Notes under the pieces: model-generated
Told to the model about the DNA's origin: nothing
What the model saw: only the letters and a program-made list of their open reading frames with translations
The model's database searches: none
Translations under genes and position numbers: made by a program
In this document: positions 24,919 to 35,177 of the stretch, piece after piece
Numbering within the stretch: position 1 is the first letter of the stretch
Layout: each line of letters begins with the position of its first letter
DNA from: Beverwykella pulmonaria
Taxonomy: Eukaryota; Ascomycota; Dothideomycetes; Pleosporales; Melanommataceae
Assembly (NCBI GenBank): GCA_001599595.1
Contig: BCHH01000006.1
Location: 989,197 to 1,053,196, forward strand
Direction: 5' to 3'
DNA: 64,000 bases

Positions 24919-25377
24919 TCAAAGACCGAGCCGAAACTCTGAACAAAAAAAAACCCGAATGCCTTCCATTTTTTCTGTCTTAGACTTCACGTGATCGGGA
25001 TCTTTTAGCAAGCTCCTGGTAACTTTACTGTCGTAATACATCCTTACTGCGTCGAAAAGCGCGGTGTAAGCAATGTCTCGGAACTTAGAGATTTCAAGAC
25101 CAGCAGTTTCACCCTTGGCATTGTGTTTGCCCCATACGGCTTTGATCCGGCGATCAAGATCGGTTTCTTCCTTCACTGCAGGTGGAGCGCGCTGTTTCAC
25201 AACTTCGCGTATGTATCGCAGGTCCTCAAGATTTCTTTCGGTGAGTCGAAGAACGACGTGGTTTTTGACGAACCGAGGGGTTTGCGTGGGTCGGGGCTGC
25301 GGAAAGATTGGTCGCATGAAAATTGCTTGACTGAACTTCAAACGGCCGAGTTTTAGAGTACACTGATTGAAATACAT
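24919..25377 (-). CDS. Small hypothetical protein
   Basis: The 152-residue single-exon frame is not recognised. It is plausible because its codons are clearly more GC-rich than the AT-rich DNA on both sides and the amino-acid pattern is protein-like: HVVLRLTERNLEDLRYIREVV, a charged helix with DLDRRIKAVWGKHN, and EISKFRDIAYTALFDAVRMYY. Predicted content is mainly helical and basic. The true start may be the internal ATG at about 25317 (MRPIFPQPRP). The last about 12 residues may be read-through of a degraded end. It could be a relic of a larger gene. Confidence 0.4.
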   Translation of the reverse strand: MYFNQCTLKLGRLKFSQAIFMRPIFPQPRPTQTPRFVKNHVVLRLTERNLEDLRYIREVVKQRAPPAVKEETDLDRRIKAVWGKHNAKGETAGLEISKFRDIAYTALFDAVRMYYDSKVTRSLLKDPDHVKSKTEKMEGIRVFFCSEFRLGL

Positions 25378-25949
25378 GTGAAATTAAGGTAGAGCAAGAG
25401 CCAGGAGTTTTTTTTTTTTAAATTATTTTTAGAAAAAGCATTCTATTTTTAAAAGTTCTATTCGTAGGTTCAATCTTAGAAGCAACGCAAGAAGCAAACG
25501 GCGCTATGTTTCGAGGAAAGAGAGCATAGTTAGCATATTCCATTGTTTCTACAGGGCATTAAGTAACAACAGGCGAAGTAAATAGAACAAAAACAATTCC
25601 CTCAGCTTTGTACTAAAACCAAGGGAAAGGTAAATTGGTAGGCTTTCTCTGCTAAATTTTAGGCTCTTGTAGGCTATTATCGTACCATTGTATGTTGCTA
25701 TTAGTTTGGTCAGCCTAAATAGGTCGGTGTGTAAGTTAAGCCGATATCTCAGCACAATCAAATTCACAAGACCTGTACTGGCTTGCATTTACACTGGAGT
25801 CGTTAAAACGTAGAAGTCACGCGACCCAATCCTCCCAAGATTCCAACCGCCTCAAGAGCGGCCTCCAACCCAATGTTCTATACCCACTCCCAAGGACACG
25901 AATGGCTATCTACTATCCAAGAAAGAGATTTCCGATTTCCTTAGGCAAT
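25378..25949. other. AT-rich intergenic
   Basis: This AT-rich stretch has T- and A-runs near 25410-25460. A 79-codon Leu-rich minus-strand frame (25549-25788) has no recognisable motif and I do not call it. Confidence 0.4.
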
Positions 25950-28900
25950 CTACCTTCCTTCCCCCTCATTAAACCTCTTCCTCAAATCCTCCCTCTTTTT
26001 CGGCACAGGTGGCGGCGGTCTCCTGACCGACGGTGATGCTGCCGGTGGAGGTGGCGGAGGCGGTCGTCTCGCTCTTTGCGGGATCGTTTCTGGCATAACC
26101 ATCTTCTGCTCCGGGATCTGCTCCATCTTCGAGTCATGTCGATCATGAGTTGGTCTTCTCGGTCTCTGCGGAATCTGAGGTTCCTGCTTGCTTTGATTTA
26201 CCGGTGGCGAGTAAGCTATGTAAGGTGGGTCGGTAGCTTGCGGGACGGTTGCAGGCGAGTAAGGAATGTCGTGCTCAGGGTTTTGTCGCGCTTTTCCAAG
26301 GCCTTGCATTTCGCTCATCGTGGTCCAGTGGGTTCGCTCTATTAGGCTGAACTCAGCGGATTGCCCGGAATACTCCCTCACTCTTTCAGAAAGATCTTGG
26401 GGACTTGCGTCAGGGAGAGATTGTTCGATAGAAGTAGAGGACTCGTTCGTTTCAGCAATCGACTGCGAAAGCTCGGATGAGGTATCGGTATCACTTGGGG
26501 TGGATCCTTCTCCATTGCGTACGAAAGGCAACTGATTTAGATGTTGCTGATGTGGTTTTGGCGCGGACCGAGAACGAGGTCGGGGAGGGATTCTCGGTCT
26601 TGGCACTGAAGTATCTGCAAGCTCAGAAGCTTGGATGGAGGCACCTTGGTCCAAGCCACGGCCACTTGGATATGGCGCGTTGGGACTGAGATATCGCCCA
26701 TCATACCCTGACTGAGGAGATACAGGCGCTGGGGAGGTATTTCGCCGATCCCGTGGCGGCCGGTTTAGGTTCAATGATGAAGTTCTACTGCCACCCTCAC
26801 TCTTTGGCACGGGACTGATATCAAGCGCCAGACCATACTTTTCATCCGGGCGTTTCCATGCGTTTGGTCTTGCTTGAATGAATTGCGATGGGCGCGCATT
26901 TGTGGGACCCCAAGTTCGGCGTTCTACGGAATTAGTCTCAAATCGAGCTTATGACAGGTATACACTTACTAGCCGATGCTTCTTTCGTGGACGTGATTGG
27001 GCGGGGAAATCCACTTATTGAATTCTGCTCCCAGTCTTCCAGTAGAAGGGAAGCCCTCATGATCGAAGTCTCTGAAGACAAGCGTACCTGAATAGGTGGC
27101 ATGTCAAAGACCATGTTTCTGATCATGTCGTTTACGATCGATTCAGATATCACAAAAAATTGAGGCGTCCTTGCATCCTCTGCGAAGAGAAAGTGTGCTG
27201 AGTCCTTCGCACGGGCTCTGAGAAACCGGCCAACTTCACGCACTTCGGGAGTTTCGTTGGGGAGACGGCAGAGAATGCTCCCTATAATATTATCAGCACA
27301 ATAGTTGATATGAAAAGGCGCTAAATACCTTTCGCCAAAAAAGCGTCCTCGTCAGAGTCCCATATAGGCCCCGAGCTCTCGAAGTAGAACAGTGTAGCCA
27401 CTAACTGGGCTGCAATCCTCTTCAGTCGGCCATCGTTTTTGTATTGCTCTTCCACCCGAGTTCTCAGTAATTTCATAGATTCGTGAGACTCGAAACTGCT
27501 AAGACCCTCGGATATCTCAAAATTGAGACGAACATAAGCAGAGCTCGACTCAGATCCAGATAAAGTGTTCATGTGATCATCCCAAATCTTCTGAGAGTGC
27601 GCAGCCATCAGTATCTGATATTCTGGGGTTTTGATGCCTCGGCCTCTAACGCTGAAACCCCTGGAAGGAGGCGAAGGCATTGGCCCTACAGCACTTGGAT
27701 TATTCGAATAGATACCAGCCCCAAGTGAGAGTACAATGTCCGGCTGGTAGTCCCCCCTGGTGGTTTCAGGAACAAGAGCCCGGCATTCGTTCAACGCTAT
27801 GTGAATTGGGTTTTGTGAGTGCAAACCACACTCAAGTAGTGTTTGCCGTGAAGGAAGATGCTGCAGCGGTCTGAAGAGTCTCGGCGTTGCCATACAGGCT
27901 CGAGCGCTGAAAGAATGTTAGTTCTCTGGTTCATTCGCCGCGCGAGGTAGTGAACTTACGCTTCCCAGGTTTTAAACTCTGCGGCAAGGTTTTCCGAACG
28001 GTAAAACTGGTATCGGTCTAAGTTTTCATTAGTCTAATTTCATTTGCAACCTGAAGCTCATGCTTACCACTCCTCCTTGGGTGGCGGTTATAATTAGCGA
28101 GCACCACACCATTACCCCCTGACGAAGACGCAGCGAGAGCCACCTTTACATTGAGATCCGAGAGGCCTCGATGACGTGGCCCACCAAACAGATACTGTCC
28201 GTCTGGAAAAGCTTCCTTGAGTGCAGCTTCAAGTGGCACATTGTCATACTTGGCATGCGCTAGACTTTCAACAAGCCAGCCGGCCCCAGGTACATGCCGA
28301 CCAGCACGATGAGCAAAAGCTTGCGTGCATATTTTCTCGAAGTTATGCAGGCATTCCTCAATACTCCAATTTCGCGTCCCAAGGCCAAGAGCGATGATGC
28401 TGGAGGTACTGCAGAAGAACAAAGTCAGTACAGGGAACAATACCTGGTGAAGTAATCCAGCTTACCCAGATCCCACTACCAGATCAAAGAAGCATTGAAT
28501 TGGCAGCTTTCCATTGAGCTCTCTTTCAAGTAGTCGAAGAATCTCCAACTGGATCACATTTCGGACGCCGCCGCTGATAAAAGATCCTTAGCCTTTGCTA
28601 GGTGGAGTATTCGAGGGCACTCACCTATCTAGACACAGGACCCGAAGACCTGCCTCTTGAGGCTTTAGGTGTACTGTCCAGGGCTGATACCTGCCAGCGG
28701 CGTTGGTCTCCAATGGGCATTCGTACATCTCAACAGTGTTGGCGTTCTTTTCTTTGCCATAGGTTTTGATGCATGCAGTGCAAAGGATATGACCACAAGG
28801 TAGACAGTGCTCCGGTGCCTCAAATAAGCAACAGAAGCAAACGGAATGACTGTGGACAGATCTCACTCCTCCTCTTGGGCCATCGCCGTAAAAGTACGCC

Positions 28901-31505
28901 ATCACATCATCCCGGTGTAATTCCTTGGCTGCGTCAATCTCCGTCTCGCCGTTGTTGAGGCGGACTGTCAGTAGATCTAGTAGATGTTCCAATCGGAAGT
29001 AAGCCATATTGAGGAACTCATCCCGGTTCTTCTCAAAAGTAAAGTCTGACACGTAGTCCCCTGCTGCAAATACCCGTCCGTCCGCGAGTTGGTGTCCTTT
29101 GGAGCCATGCCCGCTGCGAACGTTGACGCACTTAGCAAACGTGGGATGTTCCGATCGAAAGTAAGGCATATTGAGAAACTCGTCCCGGTTCCTCTCAAAG
29201 GTTGAGTCCGACACGTAGTCCCCTGCAGTAAGAACTTGCCCGTCTGTGAGTGGGGTTTTTTTAAAGCCGTGTCCGCTGTGGGAGCTGTCAAATATGAGCT
29301 TCGATATCCTACTGCGCGTCGCTCTGTTGATTGCAAACTCGCAGGGCCAGTGCCGGTCGCAGAAGTCTTTCAAAGCAGCCTCGAGGTGCTGGAGATAGAG
29401 TGGAAAGATCAAATCCGCATTTCCTGTGCGTTCTGTTAGCGTGATCATCCCGATAAAGGCCTTGAAGAAAAGTAATAGCGTTAATCCTGTGAGCCTGGCA
29501 ATTTTGGACAAAAATGACACCCAATTGAAACAGTCCAGGGCAAACGACTGCGGGTAATCATAATGAGATGCCCGGACCGTTGACCAATTGGGGGTTTGGG
29601 AACGGCGAGCTACGCTACTTACCTTTGATCTTATGTCTTACGGAGTCGAGCATTATGCAAGAAGCAACCATGCAACTTAATTTGCCGAAGATGACCCTTG
29701 CATCAGGCTCATCTTCTTGTTCCATCATCCTAATAGCGAGCTTCAAGATACTGCCGCCGAAATCAGAAGGAATCGGATTATTGAGGAATGACGCCTGTAC
29801 GAAGTCGAACGGGACGTCCAATCGGGACGAGAAATGAGCAAAAGAAAATTGAAGGTACGATTGCAGTTCTCCTGCATCCAGTAACATCCTCAATTCAGCC
29901 TTTCGAGTCCTGGCGAGGGCGCAAGCCGTCTGGATTTCTTGGTACAGCTTGTCCGTCTGAGTTTGCACGAGCTGCGGTTGGCTTTTCTGGGGCATGCGGA
30001 CAATCTGTTTATTAATTAGTTGTTACATTTATGACTAAAGTAGAGGGCTTCAGTATACTTTTAGAGAGCTGTAGTAACACATCATAAGATCTTCGACCGT
30101 CGTGATATCTTTGTTCCTTTCTTCCCAATATTGAGCGTACTTCTGAAACGTTGGGTTAAGATTTATCGTATGCGACAAGGCATCTAGAAGGCTTCTTGTT
30201 GCAGTCTCCACGTCCCACGATCCATCGTCGACATCGAGCTCACAGCCATTCAGTAAGATAATGGCGTGGGGAAGAGCTGGCTGATTAGATGAGGTTTCCA
30301 AAGCTACCGCTGCCCAGTTAATGAGCTGCTCGAATACACTCTCTATCACACTGGTCGAAGTCAGCGAGATGTCATTCTCCACGGTTTTGGCCGTCTACGT
30401 ACCGAGGGTTTCGAAGGACAAAGATGATAACATCGGAAAAGGTGTAGAGTAGCCTGGGATAGAGACTGGACACAACAAAGTCGCGACTTCGCCGAGAAGG
30501 CGAATCCGCCCACATCAACTCGCGTTCTGATGTGTAACGTGTCTTGGGGGGAAGAGCCGCTTCATAGGCGTGTCGTTCCTCGAAGTCGCTCTCCCGTTGC
30601 CGAAATCGTTCACCGATAGGTTCTCTTTCCCCACCATCTAGTCCCTCACAGTCTGCATAAAGAAGTGGTGCAGTGGAAAATGCGGTACCCGGATCCAGAT
30701 ACAGGTGGACTCCTTCTGATGTAGGAACATCTTCTCCTGGCATCCCTATGACAGGCGCGGGGAATTTGTTGCCTATAGATCGATGTTGAAGGTCGATCAG
30801 CAGTTTAACAAGAGTACTTTTCCCTGCCCCCGTCTGTCCCACGAACGAAACAAGGCTCGGTGTTCGTTGAATTTGAATCTTCCCGGGAACGAAGGGATCA
30901 GATGCAGGTGAGGCCGAGGAACGATCATAACTTGTTTTTGCCATCACCTCGCCATACCGCCCATGGTCAAGGAAAATAAGTCGTGGCCCGTCTTTCTTCA
31001 CACCTATGCTGGGTCAGAAGGTGCTACGATATCACACTGGTATACTGACCAAACCATGAAGTATGCCTATCCTCGTAGAATAGTCGACAATATGATCTTT
31101 CATCCATTGGCTGGAAGAATACATTGTCCATAATTTGCGCCAATTGTAGGTCTATTTTATCATGCCGTATGCCATTTGGCGCTCGCTGTTGAGCTCGATG
31201 AGCTGGCTGTCTTGCCCAACACGGGTCACAGAAAAAACAGTTACACGCATTACACAAATAGAGCGGTGGGATACATAGCTCGCACGCCGCACAAATTTGA
31301 TCGCCACCGGAACCCCTAAGGATGTGAGTTATGCTATCATTGAGAGCAGAAACAGTACCTACCCAACCGGAAAGGAAGTACCTTCGTCAGAGGCGTTGGT
31401 TTCTTCATCAGGCTGAGGTGGAAGTGTAGGGTGGTTCGAGCGCGGAGGTGGAGGTGGCGGTGCACGCCTCGGACGAGGTACCCGCCCATTCCCAAGTGGA
31501 CCCAT
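25950..31505 (-). CDS. GTPase-RING-(pseudo)patatin fusion protein, about 12 exons
   Basis: About 1,600 residues assembled across short introns. Order: Pro-rich start (MGPLGNGRVPRP); Cys-rich segment (CAACELC, CNACNCFFCDPCW, about residues 50-75); P-loop GTPase (about 150-430) with GQTGAGKST, ADCEGLDGGE and the LLNGCELD strand; helical region (about 430-560); two tandem copies of a 54-residue segment (GHG..., AGDYVSD.TFE.NRDEFLNM); a RING-like finger (CFCC...CLPCGHILCTAC); a patatin-like domain (about 825-1200); a C-terminal region ending in a Pro-rich, Ser-rich tail (RRPPPPPPPAA). The fold around the patatin site is well kept, but the oxyanion loop reads LDSGGVRN (usual DGGGxRG), the nucleophile elbow reads VVGSGTSSIIALG (usual GTSTGG) and the Asp motif reads LLECGLHSQNP (usual xxDGALxxNNP). 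Lipase activity is therefore doubtful, while the GTPase motifs look intact. Exact ends of some internal exons are approximate. Confidence 0.82.
28984..29290 (-). repeat. Internal tandem duplication, 162-nt period
   Basis: Two direct copies lie within one exon of the GTPase/patatin gene. The minus-strand segment reading AGDYVSDSTFERNRDEFLNM (about 29160-29230) recurs exactly 162 nt further on as AGDYVSDFTFEKNRDEFLNM. DNA similarity extends from the GTTCC.ATCG.AAGTAAG anchor (29149 and 28987 region) through CACGTAGTCCCCTGC to the GHG-encoding triplets. The period of 54 codons keeps the frame. One copy is preceded by CVNVRSGHG; the other has a diverged equivalent. Confidence 0.85.
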
Positions 31506-31848
31506 ACTACATGTAACGCGACGCAGAAATGCGCTTCTAATTGCTGCTGTTCGAAAGGGCCTGAAAGTTACAGGAAGTGGTAGGCCGAAGGAAGGATTAG
31601 AGAGGCTACAAAGCAAACCCGAAAAGAAAGCTGCGAAAGCTTGTGCATTCAGCCTCGTGCAGCCATCTTCGCTAATTGACCAACGAAGGAGGACGCAATT
31701 GGCCTTGCTCGGCCACAAAGTTCGCGAGGCATACCGACACAGCCTGGCTGGTCTCCCACGCTGTGAGGACCAATCCACATCTGCGAAAACTCCATGGGGG
31801 GCGAAGCACGGTAGCCTTGCACTACGCAGTGTCACATAATATAGCACG
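31506..31848. promoter_or_regulatory. Upstream region of the GTPase/patatin gene
   Basis: About 340 bases lie between the start codon at 31505 and the tandem array. A 191-codon minus frame (31359-31934) overlaps exon 1, but its part upstream of 31505 shows no homology that I can recognise. Only position supports a promoter role. Confidence 0.35.
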
Positions 31849-32590
31849 TAAGTTAAGCTGCAATCACTATAACATAGGGCTAATAATAATGTGATTGGTG
31901 GTATACGATGTAAGTTAACTTGTAAATACCGCAATATAAGGCTATTACTACTAATAGTGTGTCTGGTTGTATTGTGTGTAAGTTAACTTGGGAATATAAT
32001 TGGGTGAGGCTGCTGCAAATGCTAGTGTATTGGGTGGTGTAGGTAGTAAGTTAACTTACGAATACTGCAATGCGAAGCTGCCTCTAATGCTAGTTTGTTT
32101 GGCGGTGTAGGACTTAAGTGAACCTGCGAATACTATAACGCGAGGCTGCTGCTCATGCTGGAGTGTTTGGTGATATAGTACGTAAGTTGAGCTGCGAATA
32201 CTACGATGCGAGACTGGTGCTTGCTAATACTAGTGTATCTGGTGTTGTAGCTAGTAAGTTGAGCTGCGAATATTGCGATACGAGGCTGCTGCGAATGCTG
32301 GTGTTTCTGATGGCGTAGCTAGTAAGTTGAGCTGCAAATACTGCGATGCAAGGCTGCTGCTAATGCTAGTATTTCTGGTGGTGTAGTACGTAAGTCAACC
32401 TGTAAATACTGCGATGCAAGGCTCTTGCTAATACTAGTGTGTTTTAGTGGTATAAGAGGTAAGTTAACCTGCGAATACTGCAATGCAAAGTTTCTACTAA
32501 TACTAGCGTGTTTGGCGGTGTAATGTAAGTTAACTTGCGAATACTGCGATGCGAGGGCTCTACTAATGCATAGTGTGGAGGCATGGTGTG
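31849..32590. repeat. Minisatellite-like array, 11 units of about 68 bp
   Basis: Eleven diverged head-to-tail units begin near 31849, 31910, 31979, 32046, 32114, 32181, 32253, 32321, 32389, 32458 and 32525. Consensus features per unit on the plus strand are GTAAGTTAAC at the start, then CTGCGAATACTGCGATGC, AGGCTGCTGCTAATGCTAG and GTGTTTCTGGTGGTGTAG. Ten of the eleven units carry TAAGT[TC], most as GTAAGTT; seven contain (A/G/T)CTAAT followed within a few bases by TAG. Several units (31910, 31979, 32046, 32525) contain the perfect palindrome AAGTTAACTT. The unit length is not a multiple of three and stops interrupt all frames over the array, so it is not coding. Confidence 0.9.
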
Positions 32591-32667
32591 TATACTGACA
32601 CCATATTATAGCGTCCATTGGCTCTTCGCATTGAGGTGACCTTAATATCCAGCTCTAGATAGCAACA

Positions 32668-33299
32668 TCATTTACAATCTTCACAAACAGTGCCATCTGG
32701 ATTCCGCTTAACTTCTGCTGATTCACCTTGAATTGGCACGGTTGAATTCTCTACTCCCCTGTTGCTGCTCTCCTCTTTCTTCTTTCCATGTCTATCTGAA
32801 TGTCCTAAATCTTTGCCAGGATCTATATGATCTCGAACCAGTTGCTTCAGCACTTTAGTCTCTATAAGACATATATGAGCACTTGTCATGTGAAAAAAGA
32901 GTGTTACTTGCGTACCTGGAAATCCGCCCTCCGCCTTCCTATCCCACAATAGAACCTTCTTCACCTCTACTTCTTGCCCCTCTTGCAATGTCTCCGAGGG
33001 CACATACGTCTGCAACACCAGAATCAGCTCTAGTTACCTCCCGAGGGATCAAAGCGGATTACCAGCTCAACAGTAAACAGCCCCCCTGTCGCGGGTATCA
33101 GTGCGATTTCACCAATCTGAGTGCTGAATGTCGAGAGTAGTTCTTGGCTGAACTGAATGTTCGGTTAGTGATAGTTGGTGGCGTGACATGGGCGACGGGG
33201 GCGACAAACGTATGCAGCTCGAAGCAACCATCGGCATTGGGTGCAATAGGTGATAGCTACCCGAGGGAGGGATACGGGCGCGGGCTGTATTGATGCCAT
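32668..33299 (-). CDS. Rdx-family protein (SelW/SelT-like, fungal Cys form)
   Basis: Members of this family carry a thioredoxin-like fold with a CxxC (CxxU in selenoproteins) motif. Exon 1 gives MASIQPAPVSLPRVAITYCTQCRWLLRAAY, where CTQC is the redox motif. After a GTTTGT...TTCAG intron comes FSQELLSTFSTQIGEIALIP and ATGGLFTVEL. A second intron leads to TYVPSETLQE...VLLWDRKAEGGFP and a third to ETKVLKQLVRDHIDPGKDLGHSD. The block LLWDRKAEGGFPETK is diagnostic for fungal Rdx proteins, as is the end PDGTVCEDC. The intron inside GFP/ETK is essential because the read-through encodes unrelated residues. The function in fungi is unknown; a redox role is inferred. An in-frame ATG at 33347 is an alternative start. 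Confidence 0.85.
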
Positions 33300-33915
33300 G
33301 GCTGTTGTTGTTGGTTGAAGCAGAGCGACATCAGGCCGAGCCTTCATTGATACACTAGCATAGCCGAATGCCACGCTGAATCCAGCTAGTGCCAAATTAA
33401 CTTCAAAAGCGTCACCTCTCGCCATCAACATCACGTCTCAAGCACATCCACCAAAGGAACTCGTTCCAATTCCTTCATGAAATTCGGACGCCTCTATCAC
33501 GCGAACTCCAGCCTTGCAACAAGAATCGCGGCTACTCTTTCCCGTCTATTCTCGAGCCGCCCAGGCCATCGCGAGTCACCTTCCCAACCAGCCAATGGCA
33601 CGCTGTAGATTGGCATTTACTGTGATTGAGAGAAAGCCTCAACAATCCACCTCTGGGCCATGATTTGTCTCCAGGTGCAAGTTCGGGGGCGGCATGGCTT
33701 GCTTTTTGAGTTTTTGTCCACTGCGCTTGCTTCATTTGTGCGGGCGATGCTCGTACCTGCGTGCATTGCTCTTTCACCTGCAGCACCTCCCCTCCACGCC
33801 GAGGTGAAGGATACTTAAGCATTAACGGGGCACGTCTTGCGATCTTCTTCAGGTTTATCGGCCTGCTCGTCACTCTTTTCCAAGCCTGCGGCTCCTCCAC
33901 TCCTTCGTTTTAACA
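33300..33915. other. Divergent intergenic, Rdx / lipase
   Basis: Shared upstream region of the Rdx and lipase genes. A 122-codon minus frame (33532-33900) shows no motif and is rejected. I see no clear regulatory sequence. Confidence 0.4.
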
Positions 33916-34981
33916 ATGACATTCCTTTTATCCCTCGTTTTGATCGGGCTGCTGGCTGCGGGACGCAGTGCTGCTGCACCGATGAAGGAGAAGAGATGTA
34001 TGTCAATTGTTTTTCCGTTAGGCTATTACAACCTTGTGCTAACATTTCCCAGCTATCAATTCTAGTCTAATAGCTACTTTCAACCTGATGGAGCAGTATG
34101 CCGCTGCCGCATATTGCGCGAACAACCACAATTCTCCCGGCGATGGGATTAGCTGTGCTTCTGGGAACTGCCCGCTGGCCCAGGAAGCTAGGGCGACTTC
34201 TATTCTTGAATTCGAATTGTGAATTCTCAGAGTCCTGCATTAACTCACTATGCTAACCTTCTCAAGTGACAAGAATAATCCTACAACAGGAGCAACAGGC
34301 TTCGTCGCTCTTGACGATACGAACAAGCTGGTCATTCTCTCTTTTCGGGGAAGGTAAGCGTTCTCGAGATGTGCTTCCTGACAACTGCTGATTCCAACAA
34401 GCCACTCGCTCGAAGACTGGGCAACCGATCTCGACTTCGCTGCCATCCCGACTGATCTCTGCGCGGGCTGTACCGTTCACCGGGGGTTTTGGAACTCGTG
34501 GCTCAAATCCCGGACGAATGTCACTTCTACTATCAGAAAGGCCCTGCAAGACCACCCCGACTACAAGGTAGCAACTACCGGGCACTCCCTGGGTGGCGCT
34601 TTGTCAACTCTAGCTGCTGCAGACCTGCGTAATTCCGGGTTCAACGTCGCAATGTACAGTTTCGGCGCGCCCAGAGTCGCCAGCTTAAAACTCAGCAAAT
34701 ACATCAGCGACCAGCCCGGTGGCAATTATCGCATCACGCACTGGAACGACCTCGTCCCTCAAGTACCACCTGTGTGGATGGACTTTGCACATGTCAGCCC
34801 TGAATATTACATCCAGAAGCCGAACAATAAAGCAGTGGGAGTTTCGGATGTTCAAGTGTATACGGGAAACTTGAACTGGGTTGGGAATGGAATTTTACTT
34901 GGGAATGGAGGCTGGCTTACCACTGATATTGCGGCGCATCTGTGGTACTTTAACAATGTGGCGCAGTGCGGCGGGGTGTGA
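33916..34981 (+). CDS. Secreted class-3 lipase (fungal lipase, feruloyl esterase-like group)
   Basis: Exons 33916-33997, 34053-34218, 34267-34353 and 34402-34981 join to 304 residues. The start MTFLLSLVLIGLLAAGRSAAA is a signal peptide. The alpha/beta hydrolase core shows LVILSFRGSHSLEDW, CTVHRGFWNSW, the nucleophile elbow TTGHSLGGAL (Ser), YSFGAPRVA, ITHWNDLVPQ (Asp) and a His near AHLWYFNN. This is the Thermomyces/Rhizomucor-type architecture for extracellular triacylglycerol or related ester hydrolysis. Cys residues CANN, CASGNCPL and CAGC suggest disulfides. Introns 2 and 3 end in CAAG rather than a C/TAG with pyrimidine tract. Catalytic residues all appear present. Confidence 0.9.
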
Positions 34982-35177
34982 AAGGGGTGGATACATTCTG
35001 ATATCTGCGCATGAGGAGGCGCTGGACATCAGGGGATGGCTTCGTGGAGTCAAACTTCCGATGTCATCTCATAGCTCGGTAGACCTCCAACCCCAGATCT
35101 ATCTTGCTTTCTATATAGGGTAATATAACTCTAAGAATATCCCATATACCTGAAATTCAAACAAAGGTTCGTCATTT

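Noticed and set aside
32319..32618. 99-codon minus-strand frame with a repeated SQYSQVNL-like peptide
   Set aside because: It is the reverse reading of the tandem array; the unit length is not a multiple of three and the frame does not continue.
33532..33900. 122-codon minus-strand frame between the Rdx and lipase genes
   Set aside because: No motif, and it occupies the lipase promoter.
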